A stretch of 34,009 bases of DNA from Clostridiales bacterium CHKCI006 (GTDB lineage Bacteria; Bacillota_I; Bacilli_A; Erysipelotrichales; Coprobacillaceae), in NCBI GenBank assembly GCA_900018345.1, contig FCNA01000103.1, positions 1-34,009 of the forward strand, written 5' to 3'. Of this stretch, positions 31,823 through 34,009 are shown one piece after another. Position numbers and translations under genes: made by a program. Each line of letters opens with the position of its first letter. Position 1 is the stretch's first letter. Under the pieces are notes generated by a model. It saw only the letters and a program-made list of their open reading frames with translations, was not told the DNA's origin and did not search any database.

Positions 31823-31831
31823 ATTATAACA
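31823..31831 (-). promoter_or_regulatory. Extended -10 promoter of darA
   Basis: On the minus strand TG-T-TATAAT, about 28 bases before the start codon; weak -35. Confidence 0.6.
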
Positions 31832-31887
31832 TAAAACCGAGCAATTCGCACCAATTTTATAACTGATAATGAAAGATGGCAAAAAAT

Positions 31888-31916
31888 TTGTAGTTTGCTT
31901 CAAAAAAGAGTAAAAT
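31888..31916 (+). promoter_or_regulatory. Promoter of the mrp gene
   Basis: TTGTAG (31888-31893), 17-base spacer, TAAAAT (31911-31916), about 33 bases before the start. Confidence 0.65.
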
Positions 31917-31948
31917 AGAGAATGGATAATGGAGAAAGGAAAATGTTT

Positions 31949-32782
31949 ATGTCTGAAAAATGTAATGAACTTGAATGTGGCAGTCAAGCCAAATGTGAAG
32001 GCTGCCCTTCAAATCAAAAGGGTGGATTTTTAAAAGAAACTCATCCTAAAAATCGTATTCGTCATGTCGTCGGTATCGTCAGTGGCAAAGGTGGCGTCGG
32101 AAAATCATCTGTGACCAGCCTCTTAGCCTTGGAGATGCATCGTCGTGGCTACAGCGTAGGAATTCTGGATGCGGATATTACCGGCCCTTCTATTCCTAAA
32201 GCTTTCGGTGTTACCGGCAATGCTTATGGTGTTGAAGATGGCATCATCCCCCCTACTTCACCAGATGGCATCAAGATCATGTCAATCAACTTGTTGTTGG
32301 ATGATCCAGAAAAACCAGTGATCTGGCGTGGTCCTATTCTTGCCAATATGGTGACCCAATTCTGGACCGATGTGATTTGGGGAGATCTCGATTACCTGTT
32401 TGTAGATATGCCGCCAGGAACAGGGGACGTTCCATTGACAGTATTCCAGTCTTTACCTTTAAGCGGCGTTATCATCGTTTCCGCAAGTCAGGATCTTGTC
32501 AATTTAATTGTAAAAAAAGCCATCCATATGGCCCAGGATATGAATATTCCAATTTATGGTTTAATTGAAAATATGAGTTATTTTATCTGTCCGAATTGCC
32601 ATGAAAAACATTATATCTTTGGTAAAAGCCATTTGGATGAGGTCAGCGAAGAAATGCATCTGCCAATCCTTGCACGTATGCCTATTGACCCACAAATAGC
32701 AGCCTCTATTGATGCAGGCGAAATTGAGAAATTAGAAAATAATCCGCTCCATGAAGCGGCAGAGATTCTAATCACGCAATAA
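31949..32782 (+). CDS. Mrp/NBP35 family iron-sulfur cluster carrier ATPase
   Basis: P-loop ATPase of 277 residues that carries Fe-S clusters. An N-terminal cysteine cluster (Cys5, 10, 16, 19) is followed by the deviant Walker A GKGGVGKSS at 46-54, then LDADITGPSIP, and FVDMPPGTGD. CPNC near the C-terminus (in YFICPNCHEKHYIFG) is the inter-subunit cluster site. Both cysteine sets are present, as in Nbp35-like archaeal and clostridial forms. ATG 31949 is chosen because AAAGG is 9 bases upstream; ATG 31943 is too close. Confidence 0.92.
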   Translation: MSEKCNELECGSQAKCEGCPSNQKGGFLKETHPKNRIRHVVGIVSGKGGVGKSSVTSLLALEMHRRGYSVGILDADITGPSIPKAFGVTGNAYGVEDGIIPPTSPDGIKIMSINLLLDDPEKPVIWRGPILANMVTQFWTDVIWGDLDYLFVDMPPGTGDVPLTVFQSLPLSGVIIVSASQDLVNLIVKKAIHMAQDMNIPIYGLIENMSYFICPNCHEKHYIFGKSHLDEVSEEMHLPILARMPIDPQIAASIDAGEIEKLENNPLHEAAEILITQ

Positions 32783-32822
32783 AAATAGATCTGATGACAG
32801 TAACGGTCATTCAGTCTTTTCG

Positions 32823-32851
32823 AATCACCAAAACGCGTTTTGGTGATTTTT
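32823..32851 (+). terminator. Terminator of the mrp gene, a perfect 26-bp palindrome
   Basis: AATCACCAAAACG is followed directly by its exact inverse complement (32823-32848) and five T. Confidence 0.85.
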
Positions 32852-33045
32852 GATTATATGAAATAAGGAAAGTAATCCAAAACATTCAATTTCTAACAGT
32901 CTGAACAAGAGCTGAGAAATGATCCTGATTATTCTGAATTCCAATTCTTTTTTCAAATATAAAAAATATGACTCTTCTTAGCAGACAGTACTTTCATGTC
33001 TATATACTGCCTGCTAGATCGAATCATATCATTTGACTTGACACT
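32852..33045. other. Intergenic region between mrp and the lysozyme gene, with a 10-bp hairpin
   Basis: No gene seen. The only structure is an inverted repeat GCAGACAGTA / TACTGCCTGC (32981-32990 and 33005-33014; one G-U pair in RNA, 14-base loop). On the minus strand it lies 31 bases after the lysozyme stop; the first T run follows only after about 13 bases, so it is at best a weak terminator. Confidence 0.5.
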
Positions 33046-33825
33046 CTACACAAATAAAATCAACTTTTGCCCTGGAACAAGCTGATCATTGGACAACGCA
33101 TTCCAGCTTTTGATCTGCGGATAAAGGTGACCGCCACCTAAATATTTTTCTGCAATTTTCCAGAGAGAATCTCCGGATTGAACTATATAAATGATCTGAT
33201 GATCCTTAAACCCGTTTAAACCTGCGCGTCGAATAATTTGCGGATAATCGCGATAGGCAATATTTAGATCGACATCACCGTCAATACCATCTATTTGACC
33301 AGAGTCCGAATACTGCCACATACCAATCACCGGTGGTTTTAAAGACGGTGCATCACGCCACTCAGCCAACCATTTATCATAAGCAGTCAAACGATTCATT
33401 TGCAAGAGATTAGTAAAGGTGTTACGGTCCGCATAAATACCTACAAAATAACCCGCTTCTTCAATGACCTCACAAAAAGCAATCACAATATCTGTCAACT
33501 GCTGTGGATCAAGAGACAGCATCATCGGATCTTCAACGTCATAGTAAAGAGGATATTCTAATAAATGTCCCTTGACCGTTCTTAATACATGCCTAGCCTC
33601 ACTACGCGCCTTCTCCAATGAATTAGCATAAGAATACAAATAAGTTCCAAAAGGAATTCCCAGGCGCGTACAGGCATGTGCATTTTCGTGAAAGTAAGGA
33701 TCATCCTGACTCACTAAATTCGAACCATAGCCGCATCGAATAATAGCGAAATCTATTTGCGGTTTAACACGTTCCCAATCAATTGCACCCTGATAATAAG
33801 ATACATCAATTCCATGTGCGCTCAT
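33046..33825 (-). CDS. GH25 lysozyme with C-terminal LysM domain, no signal peptide
   Basis: Cleaves the beta-1,4 bond of peptidoglycan. The catalytic domain starts at HGIDVSYYQG (Asp7) and holds YYDVEDP (Asp96/Glu98) and FVGIYADRNTF; a linker leads to a LysM domain (IIYIVQSGDSLWKIAEKYLG onward) that binds the wall. 259 residues. No signal peptide is present, unlike secreted autolysins, so export would need a holin, lysis, or a non-classical route. GGAGGG precedes the ATG. It is adjacent to the 5S end of an rRNA operon, with no other phage genes nearby. Confidence 0.92.
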   Translation of the reverse strand: MSAHGIDVSYYQGAIDWERVKPQIDFAIIRCGYGSNLVSQDDPYFHENAHACTRLGIPFGTYLYSYANSLEKARSEARHVLRTVKGHLLEYPLYYDVEDPMMLSLDPQQLTDIVIAFCEVIEEAGYFVGIYADRNTFTNLLQMNRLTAYDKWLAEWRDAPSLKPPVIGMWQYSDSGQIDGIDGDVDLNIAYRDYPQIIRRAGLNGFKDHQIIYIVQSGDSLWKIAEKYLGGGHLYPQIKSWNALSNDQLVPGQKLILFV

Positions 33826-33844
33826 GTATGCCCTCCTTCACCCT

Positions 33845-33873
33845 AACATATGCAAAGAGGGAAAAAATGCCAA
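33845..33873 (-). promoter_or_regulatory. Possible promoter of the lysozyme gene
   Basis: On the minus strand TTGGCA (33868-33873), 17-base spacer, TATGTT (33845-33850). The -35 box directly adjoins the T-rich tail after 5S rRNA. Confidence 0.55.
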
Positions 33874-33881
33874 AATAAAAA

Positions 33882-33993
33882 GACCTGGCAGCTAGCTATC
33901 TTCGCACCGTAGCACTATTGTCGCCGTGATGATGCTTAACTTCTGTGTTCGGGATGGGAACAGGTGTGTCCATCATGCTATCACTACCAGATC
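33882..33993 (-). rRNA. rrf: 5S ribosomal RNA
   Basis: On the minus strand the highly conserved CCCATCCCGAACACAGAAGT core is present near the middle, followed by TTAAGC. The ends GATCTGGTAG and CTGCCAGGTC pair as helix I with G-U pairs, giving 112 nt. A TTTTTATTTT tail follows. The 23S gene must lie just right of the window, so this is the distal end of an rRNA operon. Confidence 0.95.
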
Positions 33994-34009
33994 TTCTTGA
34001 GCGTCTTTT

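Noticed and set aside
32981-33014. Hairpin as the terminator of the lysozyme gene or a small RNA
   Set aside because: The stem is good but no T run follows directly on either strand and no promoter leads into it, so it is only recorded as a structure.
33046-33825. Lysozyme as part of a prophage
   Set aside because: Neighbours are mrp and 5S rRNA; no holin, tail, capsid or integrase gene is in the window.
1-34009. CRISPR array, tRNA genes or insertion sequences
   Set aside because: No regularly spaced repeats, no tRNA-like cloverleaf sequence and no intact transposase with terminal repeats were found; the only mobile-element hint is the short remnant at 5695-5947.

Overview
The window is a dense, roughly 43% G+C chromosomal segment from a Gram-positive Bacillota species. 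The gene set (KtrA/KtrB potassium uptake, the c-di-AMP receptor DarA, a TrmB–YtpP-type thioredoxin pair, Cse60-like and DUF1540-like small proteins, AcpS, strong AAGGAGG ribosome sites) would suit a gut-associated Erysipelotrichia-like organism. That assignment is an inference from gene content only; no species is claimed. I see no CRISPR array, no insertion sequence and no intact prophage. The right edge is the 3' end of an rRNA operon (5S rRNA, minus strand).

Left part (1–8350): the 5' part of a LolD/MacB-like ABC ATPase gene runs off the left edge. Then come an unknown helical protein, a small membrane protein and an unknown 90-residue protein, followed by tRNA dehydratase TcdA. Divergent from tcdA is a two-gene aspartate-family operon (aspartokinase, aspartate-semialdehyde dehydrogenase). 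Next are a decayed gene remnant, a permuted NlpC/P60-like protein, and an operon of an unknown helical protein overlapping a WYL-domain regulator. That operon starts at a promoter whose -10 box sits in the centre of a perfect 12-bp inverted repeat.

Middle (8490–19650): an unusual asparagine-synthetase-like gene with a degenerate glutaminase domain is followed by a ChbG/YdjC deacetylase. Then, mostly on the minus strand, come aminopeptidase C, AcpS with a cyclophilin-type isomerase, a disordered protein with a repeated ISP(I/F)YG motif, a thioredoxin with TrmB, and RsuA with a lipoprotein. A cluster holding DUF1540-like, Cse60-like, rhomboid protease, a diverged DprA paralogue and a prepilin-peptidase-like protein follows.

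Right part (19650–34009): KtrA/KtrB with a BaiN-type flavoprotein; YebC; an XRE regulator, an acidic unknown protein and a SWIM-SNF2 helicase on the plus strand; a tightly overlapped minus-strand operon (HAD phosphatase, DUF523, mannose-6-phosphate isomerase, malic enzyme); DarA; Mrp/NBP35 ATPase; a GH25–LysM lysozyme without a signal peptide; and 5S rRNA. KtrA (RCK_C domain) and DarA are both from families known to bind c-di-AMP, so the window carries two likely output points of that second messenger.

The most interesting leads are the operator-like repeat of the WYL operon, the altered amidotransferase next to a sugar deacetylase, the DprA paralogue that has lost its canonical loop next to a truncated prepilin peptidase, and the ISPxYG scaffold-like protein.
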